Source: Toxorhynchites rutilus septentrionalis (Eukaryota; Arthropoda; Insecta; Diptera; Culicidae). From it: a stretch of 64,000 bases of DNA. A model generated the notes under the pieces. It saw only the letters and a list, made by a program, of their open reading frames with translations. It did not search any database and was not told where the DNA came from. Positions within the stretch are counted from its first letter, which is position 1, and each line of letters begins with the position of its first letter. Shown here one piece after another: positions 34,607-45,439 of the stretch. The position numbers were made by a program, and so were the translations under genes. The DNA is taken from contig NC_073745.1 of assembly GCF_029784135.1 (NCBI RefSeq), positions 65,525,210 through 65,589,209 on the forward strand. The letters run 5' to 3'.

Positions 34607-36580
34607 TTATGTGTGAAATACGACATCTTTCAAATGTCCACCTAGGGCTTCCTCGCACACCTCGATCCGGAACAGGTAATTTTCGATGACTTTTCGGCAC
34701 ATATGGGGCGGTATCTCGGTCATAACTTCACGAATGTTGTCTTTCAAATGTTCAAGAGTTTGCGAAGAGTGGCATAGACACGGTCTTTCGCATAACCCCA
34801 CAAAAAAAAAGTCTAGCGGGTTCAAATCGCATGATCTGGATGGTCAATTGGCATCACCAAAACGCGAAATAATGCCCCTCAAATTTCGTTCGTGATATGG
34901 CCATGTTCCGTCGTGTTGTGTGGCACGTGGCGCCGTCCTGCTGAAACCACATGTCATCCGTATCCATATCTTCAATTTGTGGCAAAAAAAATTATAGGAG
35001 GTTGTGTCCAAGATACGACCGCATTGTTGACGTAGAACTACGCTGTTATTTTATATAAGTCGCTTGTTTATACCTTCGGATATTATTCTATAATGCTGTG
35101 AAATTTTAGAAACAACTGCTTAGTAGAATAATCTTTGAAATGGTTTTTCATTGTAGAATCAGTTGACGATAATTGATTGATGATTCAATCTTGCCCTCGC
35201 AAAACAATAAACTAGCTGATCGTATGTCGCAATTTATTTCATGTCAATGCATTGAAAATTTACCTCGAACGTTATTCCGGTGGCCTTTTTCGCAATTGAC
35301 ATAGACTCGGGCTCGAGCCTGCCTTCCTCTTCTTCTTGCCCGTCACACACTACGCGAAGCGTTCAATATACGACGCGGGAAGAAAAACACACGATACGAA
35401 TAACGAATAATGAACAGAAAAAGCAAACGACGATATCCAAGTTGGATTACCACTGGTGGGGTCCAATCTTAGATCGAAGCGCAGTGAAAGCAAAGTGAAC
35501 TGGATTGCTCAACAGTCCGATGCCGAATGAAAGTTTGCCTCAGCGAGATCCACTGTTTATACTCAAGGCAAATATTCCCCTTCATTCTTCTACTTTTCCT
35601 TTGTTCACGGCGACTTCAAATCCTACGATTCCCCCTTCATTGGTCGTCGATGAGTTGCTCGTTTTTGACAGCTCTGTTCGGGAAAGCACACAAATGGACA
35701 GAACAAATGTATGGAAAAATGAAAACGCCTAAGGTTTTCATGAATTTTAACCATTTACAAACCAGGGGATTCCAATGTATAGCATATTTAACAAATCTTA
35801 GGGAATTTCCGATTCTTTTAGTATGTAAATCGCTAAAATCCGTTCGCGGCAAAAATAGTTATTAACGTTAACTTTATTTCATAAAAACGTGACCTGTTTT
35901 CTGAGTTGGCACCCTCAATGAAAGACGTAGTTCTACGTCAAAAAATCAGTTAACATGCGGCCATAGCGCTCACCATTCACAGTTACCGTCTCGCCGTCCT
36001 CATTTTCAAAGAAATACGGCCCGATACCTCCACCAGACCATAATGCGCACCAAACAGTGATTTTTGGCGGATGCAATGGCCTCTCAACAATCACCTGTGG
36101 ATTTTCTGAGCCCCATATATGGAAATTTTGGGTGTTCACATAGCCATCGAGCTCGAATAGTGCCTCATTGTTGAAGAAAATTTGACGCGAAAATTCAACA
36201 TTTTGCTGCTGTTGTTCGTTCACCCAATCGACGTATGCCCGACGCATTCCATGGTCACCACGCTCTAATTTTTGTACCAGTTGGACTTTATATGGATGTA
36301 GGTGCAAGTCCAAATGCAAAATTCGCCACAATGATGTGTTTGACAAGCCAATTGGGCTGAGCACGCCGTGGAATCGAAACATTCGGGTCATCCTCCACAC
36401 TGGCTGCAACAGCAGCAATATTTTCGGCCGAACGCACATTACGATGATGCACAGGTTTCACAATATCCGCTACGGATCCAGTTTGTTCGAATTTACGCAC
36501 TACATTAGCGATTGTGTGCTCTGTAGGCCGTCCATGACGACCAAAATCCGTCCATAATGCTCGAAAAACATTTGCCGGTT
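34607..36580 (-). pseudogene. DD41D transposase, copy A
   Basis: Minus strand. The N-terminal helix-turn-helix part (around 36580-36290) is in shifted frames; the middle is open at 36439-35933 with SNTSLWRILHLDLHLHPYKVQL, the first catalytic position altered to FFNNEALFELDGYVN (usual motif has Asp where Asn is seen), and the family-typical GSENPQVI, VWCALWSGG, GPYFFENEDGETVTVNGERY. After the insertion, QQDGAT carries the second Asp, and 41 positions later DLNPLDFF carries the third. A TGA replaces the Trp codon in the conserved N-W-P at about 34841; copy B has the identical stop. The C terminus (LKDNIREVMTEIPPHMC) follows a further frameshift. The spacing matches the DD41D (rosa-type) group. 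Confidence 0.87.
34992..35941. mobile_element. About 950-bp insertion of unknown class inside DD41D copy A
   Basis: Absent from DD41D copy B, where the sequence runs uninterrupted from GGCAAAAAAAATC (46554). Near both ends is a short palindrome: TTGACGTAGAACTACG (35027-35042) and GACGTAGTTCTACGTCA (35924-35940). Runs of A at the junction hide the exact target duplication. It has no transposase or reverse transcriptase motif; ORFs at 35280-35865 are unrecognised. A solo LTR or a non-autonomous DNA transposon are both possible. Confidence 0.6.
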
Positions 36581-36940
36581 TTTCATCATTTTTATGGTAT
36601 AATTTAACAAAATTAACACGTTATGCGATGCTAAAACGATCCATATTGTAAAATGGCAGACATTCAACTAACGATATGACGCTTTGGTTGACAGCTATGT
36701 CAAACGGTTGTCAGCGCAGGGCTGTATACTTTCAGAAGCCCGAAATGGAAAACCCTGTACATAATAAATTGTCACTTTGGGCGTATACTTGATAAGTTGC
36801 AGTTTCTCAAAAATCTAAAGTAGTTATTGTTATTGTACTAGTTCTAACAAGTTGTTTATTTTATTTCTTCTGAAGCCTAAATGCAGGAAATGAATGTTGA
36901 ATAAAAATGAGTTACTGAAAAAGTAAAGAATATCTGAAAA

Positions 36941-37790
36941 GTGCTTCGATGTACTGTAGTACCGATGTCTGTGAGGCATATTCAAAGTAAAACATCTGAC
37001 ACTGAAGATTATGATGAGGAGTCGATAACCAATGATGAAAATGAAAATGTCATCAATATATCCGGGAAAAGGTGTAGGGTGCTAAGCAGGGCAGGGTCTG
37101 ATGAAGAAACAGAAAACACATTCCAGATGACCGGAACAGTTGTCGATGGTACTGTGTGGTCAAATTTGAAGAAACTGGTGTTCTTGGAAGGAAGGTTATC
37201 ATCCACTTGTATTTTCAAGGGTGTGAAAGGGCTAACGGTAACGCAAAAACGAGCTTTATGGCAGATGGTCTTATCTCGTTGAAAATAGGAAACAATATTA
37301 TCAAACCTATGAAAAAACGCACAAATGTAGACTGCTGAATGTTGAGGAATGATTGAACAACAGAATTATCTGAAATATGTGCATTTATTGGGATTTTATA
37401 TGCTTGTGGAGCTTTGAGAATATTCAGAATAGTCAAGCTTGTTATCAACCAGGGCAAAATGTTACAGTTGACGAGCAATTATTTTCGACAAAAACCAGAT
37501 GCAGAATTTCACAGTATATGCCTAATAAACTCAATAAATTTGGCATACAATTGAAATGTTTTGAATGGTTTTTATTATTTGGGGAAATATAATCATTGCT
37601 TCTCAGTGAAAACGTTGTTCTGAAACTTGTCAAGCCATTTACAAGATGTTCAAGAAATATCACGACCAATTTTCTCTAGTATGTCACTCGCGACCAAATT
37701 ATTGACAGAAAAAAAACCATTCTAGTTGGAACCATTAGAGTAAACAAAAACTTTCCAAATCAGCTTATCAAACGGAAGATAACATGCCTC
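36941..37790 (+). pseudogene. piggyBac transposase relic
   Basis: The frame at 36941-37282 has the acidic N terminus (KTSDTEDYDEESITNDENEN) followed by DGTVWSNLKK and CIFKGVKGLT, typical of piggyBac-derived proteins. Downstream in other frames come SEICAFIGILYACGAL, then PGQNVTVDEQLFSTKTRC with the first catalytic Asp and QYMPNKLNKFGIQ, then near 37655 a D-Q-F-S motif corresponding to the family's second-Asp DNFF block, and LATKLLTEKK. The C-terminal part, including the cysteine-rich domain, is not seen. Several frameshifts and stops; the DD37E element follows directly. Confidence 0.85.
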
Positions 37791-37845
37791 GTTTTTAATT
37801 CAACTTTGTTATGTAAATCCGAGAATTGTGTTCTTAAAGTATATA

Positions 37846-39143
37846 AAGGGTGTGTCACATCAAATTGCACCACGGAAAAAACGCTGTAGAAATTCGCCCA
37901 GTAGACCGACCTTTTTGAAAATTTTAGACAGTAAAATAAAAACTATTAAACAACTTTTGGCATTTTCTTTTTATTCATACTTCGAGCCCAAGCCCGTATG
38001 CTCGCACCTTCCTCTTTACCCCGTCCATAAGGTTCTGTACAACGTCAGGTTGTAGTTTTTTTTTGAACAGAAATCCATTTTCTCTTGAGGTCCGCCTCCG
38101 ATTTGACAACTTTTGGGTTCTTCCGGAGGGCCTGCTTCATAATCGCCCAATATTTCTCTATTGGGCGAAGCTCCGGCGCGTTGGGCGGGTTCATTTCCTT
38201 TGGCACGAAGGTGACTCCGTTGGCTTCGTACCACTCCAACACGTCCTTTGAATAGTGGCACGAAGCGAGATCCGGCCAGAAGATGGTCGGGCCCTCGTGC
38301 TGCTTCAATAGTGGTAGTAAGCGCTTCTGTAGGCACTCCTTAAGGTAAACCTGCCCGTTTACCGTGCCGGTCATCACGAAGGGGGCGCTCCGCTTTCCGC
38401 AAGAGCAGATCGCTTGCCACACCATGTACTTTTTGGCAAACTTGGATAGTTTCTACTTGCGAATCTCCTCCGGAACGCTGAATTTGTCCTCTGCGGAGAA
38501 GAACAACAGGCCCGGCAGCTGACGAAAGTCCGCTTTGATGTAGGTTTCGTCGTCCAGCACCAGGCAATGCGGCTTCGTCAGAATTTCGGTGTACAGCTTC
38601 CGGGCTCGCGTCTTCCCCACCATGTTTTGCCTTTCGTCGCAGTTAGGAGCCTTCTGAACCTTGTATGTACGCAGGCCCTCCCACTGCTTGGTCCGCTGGA
38701 CGAATGAACTTAACAAAATCCGCTTATTGGCGACATCCCGGACCGAACTTCTCGGATCACTTCTAAACTGCTTAACTTCGCGCTTGTGATCTTTTTCACT
38801 GACGGAGCATCCATTTTGCCGTTCTTCACCTTCCGGTCGATGGTTAGGTTCTCCAAGTATCGTTTTAGTACTCTGCTGACCGTGGATTGAACGATTCCCA
38901 GCATCTTACCGATGTCCCGATGTGACAACTCCGGATTCTCGAAATGAGTGCACAGAATTAATTCACGACGCTCTTTTTCGTTCGACGACATTTTTCCAAA
39001 TTTACGAAAAATTGACAGTGAAGCAAGGCCAACGTGATCTATACACTCTTATCTGATTATAAGCGGAAGCTGAAGATATAATTCCTAAAAATTAAATTTC
39101 TACAGCGTTTTTTCCGTGATGCAATTTGATGTGACACACCCTT
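37846..39143 (-). mobile_element. DD37E Tc1/mariner element (ITmD37E group), copy 2
   Basis: 1298 bp, inverted ends AAGGGTGTGTCACATCAAAT, flanked by TA (37844-37845, 39144-39145). Very similar to copy 1 at 20660-21948 but on the opposite strand and with different mutations. Confidence 0.95.
38016..38991 (-). pseudogene. DD37E transposase, copy 2
   Basis: Starts at ATG 38991 with the same N terminus as copy 1. A one-base deletion in the run of A after KVKNGK shifts the frame; the correct frame resumes at 38716 (LSSFVQRTKQWEGLRTYKV) and is intact through the point where copy 1 has its 8-bp deletion (GKTRARKLYTE). It is then ended by a TAG at about 38456 where copy 1 has CAG. The catalytic core continues at 38425 with WPDLASCHY and RPIEKYW (37 residues apart), and a second small indel near 38055 removes the C terminus. 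Confidence 0.93.
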
Positions 39144-39414
39144 TAAAAGCGGTTTAAATAAAAAAGTAGCTGTTCTAGATTCTAAGTATGTTTATGTGAA
39201 AATTTATAAAAGTAATAAAAAGTAAAATCAAGTAAAAAATTTATTTATTGTTAATATTCACTAATAACTTGTTATGTAACTGTAAATGATATAAAAAATA
39301 TTGAAAATTAGTTTTAAATAAATTTCTTCACAAATCAGATATTCTTTCACAAAGCAGTCATTTTGACTGCTTTTGGGCAATATAGGTATATACATAGTTT
39401 CGGTCTTTCTAGTG

Positions 39415-39500
39415 TTAAATATTAACCGGATGAGCTGGATACCGGATAGTTACCGGATAGCCGTTTCATCTACTCCAAATCAGATTTTACAAAAAAATAT
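39415..39500 (+). repeat. Right remainder of the hAT relic split by piggyBac
   Basis: Begins at the duplicated TTAA and reads ACCGGATGAGCTGG, then GGATAGTTACCGGATAGCCG and TTTCATCTAC. The paralogue at 52525-52590 has the same order (GACCGGATAGTTACCAGATA, then CCGATTCATCTC), consistent with the 3' terminal region of a hAT element. Confidence 0.6.
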
Positions 39501-39802
39501 TTTATGAGGTGGCAGTAGATCTTGACGTTTCATGAAATTTTAAAATATTTGGCATAAAATAAAATAAAAAAAAGACAGGAAACCAGGAAAACACCATTTT
39601 CATGTACCCTTTGGTTGTTTTTTTGTTTTTCTAAAAACTCAAATATTGCGCCACTTTCATTTAAGTCCGATTGAGCTGAAATAGGGTGTTTTTTCGAGGT
39701 GGTGAACATTTTGTGTGGAGTAACTTTTTGAAATTTTATCGAGAAGTCCCTTAGTGCATGATAATACTGATGTTGAACTTTCTATACATGAATATCTATC
39801 TA

Positions 39803-41132
39803 TCTATATATATATAAATGAATTTCTGTCTGTCTGTCTGTCTGATTCTTATAGACTAGGAAACTATAGAACCGATCAACATGAAAATTGGTATGTAGGG
39901 GTTTTTGGGGCCGGGGAAGGTTTTCGTGATAGTTTGAGACCCCTCCACCTTCTCTAAGGGGGGGTTGCCATACAAATTAAATACAAATTTCCTCATTACT
40001 CGGGATTCAATCAGGCAAATGAAACCAAATTAGGCATATTGAGGTTTTAGGCTGCAATAAATGTTTCTATGGTGATTAGTCTCTCCACCCACCTCTTTAA
40101 AGGGGGGCTGCCATACAAATGAAACACAAATTTCTGCATTACTCGAGAATTAATCAAGCAAATGAAACCTAATTGGGCATATTGAGGTTTTAGGGTGCAA
40201 TAAATGTTTTTATGGTGGATAGACTCTCCACCCCTCTCTCTAAGGGGGGGCTGTCATACAAATGAAACACAAATTTCTGCATAACTAGAAAACTAATCAA
40301 TCAAATGGAGCCAAATTTGGCATGTGAAGGTTTTACGGGGCACGAAACGTTTCTATGGTGAATACACTCCCCCCTTTTAGAGAAGGGGAGGAGGAGCGGC
40401 AAACGAAACACAAACTTCTGCATAACTCGAGGTTTTTGGGTATGAGAAATGTTTATATAATGGTATGACACCCCTTGCTCCTCTGGAATGAAGAGGGGGT
40501 AAAAATATTACATAAAAATACATAAAAATATTACACATATTTTAAAATATTCCAACCAAACATGACCAATAAAAATTTTCGGAAAACTTTGAAGGAAAAA
40601 GGGAAAATTCGGAAAATTAAATTCCTATTCCATGAAAAGTGCTGTTAGTTCATTTGATGTTTGCGCTAGCGAAATTGATCTTTGTCCGAAACTGGAAATG
40701 AAATTTAATGTGATGAAACGCACTCTTATATCTTCTTCTATTTATACAAAAAAAAAAGGATCGCCGGATGTGTTGATAAGAGCAGAACTCGAGGAAGGAA
40801 TTGTCCGATTTAGGGCTGTCTTTATTCTATCATATTTTCTGAATCAAACATTTATTCCATGTAACGGAGAAATATGTTATTTGCAAGTGGTTAAAAAATC
40901 TTGAACGAGAATCATGTCTGAAAATAATCTGATATCATAATGATGAGTTTTGATAGAAATACTTGGAATTTTATAGTAAAAGGTAAATTCAACGGGGTCG
41001 AACAGTTCTGAACAGTGAACAGTTCTGCGATTGGACCCATGAACTTGCTCATAGTAAGAGAACGTGAATGTTTGAAGGTATTGATAACATAAAACAAATT
41101 TTGGGCGAGTCGAAGTTTGCCGGGTCAGCTAG
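39803..41132 (+). mobile_element. Helitron copy C, 1.33 kb, both ends present
   Basis: 5' end TCTATATATATATAAATG, then TCTG tetramers; 3' end GCCGGGTCAGCTAG followed by T. Order inside: the conserved 5' block (GAAACTATAGAACCGATCAA), three to four 143-bp tandem units (CTGCCATACAAATGAAACAC at 39965, 40108, 40251), the 90-codon ORF, and the 3' subterminal block shared with copy B. It encodes no Rep/helicase and so is non-autonomous. Confidence 0.85.
40632..40904 (+). CDS. Helitron-carried 90-codon ORF, copy C
   Basis: Uninterrupted ORF with ATG at 40632 and TGA at 40902-40904. Same length and same stop as copy A at 15172-15444, with about 70% residue identity and no gaps. I see no known domain, signal peptide or transmembrane segment. 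Three Cys (positions 11, 18 and 77) are not all conserved in copy A. The conserved TTAG just before TTCATTTGATGTTTG in all copies looks like the end of a splice acceptor, which would be expected if a host exon had been captured. Alternatively it is residual coding sequence of the Helitron itself. Confidence 0.5.
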   Translation: MKSAVSSFDVCASEIDLCPKLEMKFNVMKRTLISSSIYTKKKGSPDVLIRAELEEGIVRFRAVFILSYFLNQTFIPCNGEICYLQVVKKS

Positions 41133-43190
41133 TTCATAATATAATCATAGTAGTACCGTAGGCATCCCAAGAAACTTCCAAATGCAGCTAAGAACTGCTT
41201 GCTACCTCATATGGAAAAGTTGAAGGACGTGATTACATGATGAGAAACACAAAACCTTCATCCCCACAGCATACACACGCACACAAACACACTCCAGTGG
41301 CCATTGGGCTGCTGTTCCGTGGAAAGCTTACAAGTTGAAAAGTCAACATACACACATACCAGCGCGAGGTGAGGTGCTGCGAAAATCATTCTGCGTACTC
41401 ATTCGAGCACTGAGAGCACGTGTTTCGAGTTGACGCGACTGAGTGACTCGTCGGAGTGGTGGTTGTGAGTGCCGCTATGTCTGCTGTCTATGACAGTTGA
41501 GAGACGAGAGCGCATGCTTGAGAGAGTAGCGGTTAGCGAGAAAACTCTCTCAGCTCTCCGCTGAGGATTTTCTCAAGCGGGTTGTTTTCGTTTAGCTCGA
41601 ATTGAACATATCGCGTGAGCTTTCCTCCCCCCGAACATAAGGGTGGATAATTTATTAATGCTTACGGCTATTTGTTGGCAGGCAAGAAGCTGGGGATATT
41701 TTGAATGTTTTATGGGCCACATTTAGAGGAGTTTATTTTTTTCAGAGACACTATGTGACTGAAATATTGAATTTGTATCGCCATCGTGAAGCGCAGAAGA
41801 TATCGTACGATTGGGATACTAGACACATTCACAAGCGTTCGTCCATACACTCACAATGATTCCGTGACGCAGTAATCAAACCATAAAAAACATGAGATAA
41901 AACACCCGTTGTTTTGTGATAGAACTGACCTTCTTTCTCACCCAGTATGTGGTGCCTCGAAATGGTGAATGTAACCATTCGGGGGATACCTTTAACAGAT
42001 CTACCTTTTGAATCTCTGCGTAGAGCCATTCGTGCCGCAGTATGCGTTTGCACAACACATCGTCTCTGTTGCATTTCTCCAAGAGCGGGAGCATTAATGA
42101 TTTGGTCTAAGGACAACTCTCCGCCTTTGGGTTTCTATGAGGAGAAACAGAAAGGATCCCCCGGATGTGTAGTAGTGGTACCGCGAGCAGACGAGGTTCC
42201 TCCAAAAAGTGGTGCAAAAGTAATGCAGTGCAGAGGTTATGTTCTAGGAGGAAGTGTCACAAAGCTGGCTGGAAAATTTCCTCTCATAATTTTTTCTTCT
42301 CGCCTATCCGTGCTGTAATGATTGTAGTAGTAGTTAGGGCAGCTAGGACTACACAGCGTTCACTATTAACACTTTGTGTGCCATCTGACATACGAATATC
42401 TATCCATCCGGTTTCATTCATATTCATCCCCACATCAAATCAGGACAAGTGCAAACCAGATGCGGATTGTAGTGCGGTGCACAAAGAGTAATTAACTTTG
42501 TCCGATGACGATGCGAACAGGACAATGACGACGTCGAGGTTTCTGTGGATTTTTGCTGGGGGATTATGGTTCACTGAAGTGAGAGTGTTGTGTCGAAGGA
42601 GGAGGAGGTGAAGGGTCGCACACCGTAATGCGTTTGTGCAATTCTCAGCATCATTCAGACGGAACATTCAGGATTTCGTCACTGCTGCTGCTGCTGTTGC
42701 TGCTGTAAGGATAGTGAGGTCCTAACAACGACTATGGTGATGATGATGATGATTATAATGATCCTTAGCACAAAGGTCACATGGAGTGTATCGGGAGTGT
42801 TTCGTTTTGATTGTTCTGGATTGGTGTGCTATTAAGTTGCTCGTGAACAAGTGTAAATCGGGAAACAATTTGTATTTTGGCGAAGCGGGTTCAGAGAGCA
42901 GAGCGAGCAAATTCGAAGTTAATTATTGCAATCTGTCAGATTGCGATCGATACTGTTTTGTTGTTGTGTTGATTTCTACGCTGTGCAACTTTTCGTTGAG
43001 AACAATCCAAAGCAATGACTGGTAAATATATTTATTCGCAAGTCGACGTTGAATATTTTCCGCTTTTGTTTTCTTTCTTATAATTCTTTCTTCTTATTCA
43101 CGTGAACATTGAAGTTCCATTTAATTGGAGATGATAAAAATACCTTTCAATGTAAATAGGCTGTGTCGAAAAGATGAATTCATTTCATTT
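41133..43190. other. Unassigned, possible host promoter and 5' untranslated region
   Basis: Composition changes to moderately GC-rich DNA without recognisable transposons. It contains GAGAG/CTCTC clusters (41510-41570), CTG and ATG trinucleotide runs (42680-42755) and ends with AAAGCAATGACTGGTAAAT at 43008-43026, which could be a start codon shortly before a splice donor. Long ORFs overlap on both strands, so none is called as a gene. Confidence 0.3.
41390..41600 (+). promoter_or_regulatory. Candidate GAGA-rich promoter segment
   Basis: Dense GAGA-type motifs on both strands (GAGAGACGAGAG, TGAGAGAGTAGC, ACTCTCTCAGCTCTCC) beside several insect-initiator-like TCAGT/TGAGT elements. This is what GAGA-factor-bound insect promoters look like, but no transcript evidence exists here. 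Confidence 0.22.
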
Positions 43191-43225
43191 GTCTAAAGGT
43201 ACTAGTATTTGCGGAGTTTTTTTCC

Positions 43226-43347
43226 AACAGTTCTTTATCTGAAGAAACGACAAAAAAAACTGCCGCAGAAGCAAACAGAATTTTCGTTGAAGCTCACGGC
43301 GACGATAGTATTTCTTGTACAACATGGAGAGATTGGTTAAGTAAGGG
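43226..43347 (+). pseudogene. mariner transposase N-terminal fragment
   Basis: The plus strand encodes KKTAAEANRIFVEAHGDDSI and then SCTTWRDWLS, the first helix-turn-helix of a mariner (DD34D) transposase. Sequence before and after does not continue the family, and no inverted repeats are seen. It differs from the fragment at 8970-9237 and comes from another mariner lineage. Confidence 0.65.
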
Positions 43348-43349
43348 GT

Positions 43350-45034
43350 TCCCAACGTTCTCATCTTTTTGACCTCCACTGATTGTAATTAAGCGTGCCT
43401 TTGGAAGATATCATGGATCAACTACGTTCAAGTGAATAATTTGAAATGAATTGTTTTTCTTACATTTCATACATCTATCGAATCAAGACACATGAAAATA
43501 CTTAGATATTTAGAAGCAAACAGAATACGGATCCTCAATGTTTAGAACGTGTTACACACAAGTCACATAAATCAAATCACGAGTTGAGTAAGGTTTTTTT
43601 TTCAATTTTAAAATATTCGTGTACCTCATTGATATTAAAGATTACATTGAATGTAGAAGAAAATAAATTGTAGATTAAAGAACATCATTTCGCATCAGTT
43701 CAGGGAATGATACGAGTCTAGCCCGTTCGCTATTTTGTCAATAAGACTGCAGAGCCTCTCGAACATGACAACATTTCCAGAACTGACCTTTCAATACAGA
43801 TTCCAATTCTTGCAAAAAAAAAAAAGCAAGACATGGAACATGGAACTGAATCAGTTCGAATTGTTTTCATATGCAGCTTCAAGTTTAGTGAATTCAGATG
43901 CTCAAAAATATCTGCAAACTAAGCAGGATGCTTCTTCAAACCTTCCTCACTAACGTTTTCGAGGAAATCGTTCTTTTCTTAAGCTTTCAAAAACATTTTG
44001 ATCTGGTCTTTCAGTTTAACACCACGGATCCGTGCTACAATCAGAGTGTAGCGGCAGTATAGAAAAAAATGGAGCTTGTAATATGAACTAATTTCTTTGC
44101 AAAGTTTTCTATATTAACGAGTGTTCAGAGCCCTAGATTCGGCGTAGCTTCCAATTATGATGAACGAATCAAGTACTTTCAGCAATAGTTCCGCAATGTC
44201 TCACTGACAAAGAAATTCTAGCAACTTTTTTCAAAAGCAAGCCATCCAATGCATTCATTTGGGTCATCGCCTTATCAGGATAGTATCTAATTCACTACGC
44301 GAAATGGACTATTTCTGCATACTGATGCTATTGGCAGGCAGCTATTCATATTTTCACGGTGATGTTTTACAACGAAACATTTAAATCATGTTTTATTCCC
44401 CAAGAATTTAACTCACCATTTCCAGCATGTTAGCCGTTGTTCAATGCCCTTGATTATTGAAGGAAGGGGTGTGATAACTGCTAACTGCCACTTGTCTAAC
44501 TATTTTTTAGCTTTCAGTACATTAAACCATTCAAATTGTTTTGAATTTTTTTATTTCTTATTTCCTTTTTTCGGAATGTTTTCATGATGCACTGTATTCT
44601 ATTAGTCAAAAAATTTCATTTGATACAGATGTTGAGGCAATTGAAAAAAAAAAACATAATCGACCATTTTGTGGAGGCAAGTTTGTTTTGGTTTGCGTAC
44701 CTGATATTTTTCTTTAGGAAACATCTCAGAAACCTCCCAAAATATGCAATTTGCAACACATGCGCTGCCGTTCAACGCATAGTTGTCCCATGTTACTTTT
44801 CGACAGTTTTCACTTTTCTTCATAAAATGATGTTTTATGCATAAACACAAAAAAAAATCAGCTTCCAAAAAAAACCATATCAAGCTCCATTGCCCCATGT
44901 TGATATTCTAGGCATGACTGCCCCACCATGAATTTTAAAATCCGTAATCTAGCTGGATCGATTTTAAGGGAACTTCTTACACATCATTAGACAATAGCTT
45001 ACTGCTTATAAAAAACCCGATGTATTGTTAAAAT
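43350..45034. other. Unassigned AT-rich interval
   Basis: No transposase motifs. The segment 44440-44500 is inverted at 47375-47435 (shared CAGTTAGCAGTTATCACACC-type sequence), linking it to the inverted-repeat complex to the right. Confidence 0.4.
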
Positions 45035-45122
45035 TTTTCTTCTTGTTGAATGGCACTAACGTTCTTAGAAGAACTTCGCCGTTTCAACTTAGTATTACTT
45101 GCGTCATTTTTATTAGTATAGT
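45035..45122 (-). mobile_element. SINE 3' fragment, copy d
   Basis: Short match to the SINE 3' body: GAATGGCACTAACGTTC, CCGTTTCAACTTAGTA, CTTGCGTCATTTTTA. No tRNA-like head. Confidence 0.55.
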
Positions 45123-45125
45123 AAT

Positions 45126-45312
45126 GCATCGAAATCCGGACGCTTAACGCTTACAACATAACTTCAACTACTAAAAAATATTGACATATAATAGCATGAA
45201 AAATTAGCGTTCCTATAGAATTAGAAGGCCTTATCTAGGTTATGAATCACAGAATTCAACAAAATCATGTTATATTTGTTAAAATTTTGAAATTTCTTTC
45301 ATCGTGTCGTGA
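45126..45312 (+). repeat. Dispersed repeat, partner at 4236-4425
   Basis: Inverted counterpart of the left-edge repeat (AATAGCATGAAAAATTA; GTTATGAATCACAGAATTC). Directly beyond it, ATCCGGACAC/ATCGGGACAC motifs are repeated at 45318-45360. Confidence 0.55.
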
Positions 45313-45439
45313 TTTCAAATCGGGACACTTTTTTAATCATGCTTTGAAATCCGGACACTTGTTTTCTTTGTAATTGTTTGAGAGAAATTATTTATGAATT
45401 CTTGTAGAACTTATTAACGGGTGCGTTATAAGTAGCGGG

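Larger units (their letters stand above)
34502..36757 (-). mobile_element. DD41D mariner-like element, copy A, with internal insertion
   Basis: Inverted ends CAGGGTTTTCC (left) and GGAAAACCCTG (right) lie between TA dinucleotides (34500-34501, 36758-36759). The element is split near 34991 by a 0.95-kb insertion that copy B lacks; without it the length is about 1.3 kb, normal for this superfamily. Confidence 0.9.
34156..39414 (+). mobile_element. piggyBac element carrying two further transposons
   Basis: Ends CACTAGATAGCCC at the left and, inverted, GGTCTTTCTAGTG at the right are flanked by TTAT (34152-34155) and TTAA (39415-39418). The near-palindrome AGCAGTCATTTTGACTGCT is found near the left end (34178, partial; 34350) and near the right end (39353). 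Coding remnants lie at 36941-37790. A DD41D element (34502-36757) and a DD37E element (37846-39143) are inserted. Without them about 1.7 kb of piggyBac remains, so it is also internally deleted. Confidence 0.85.
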
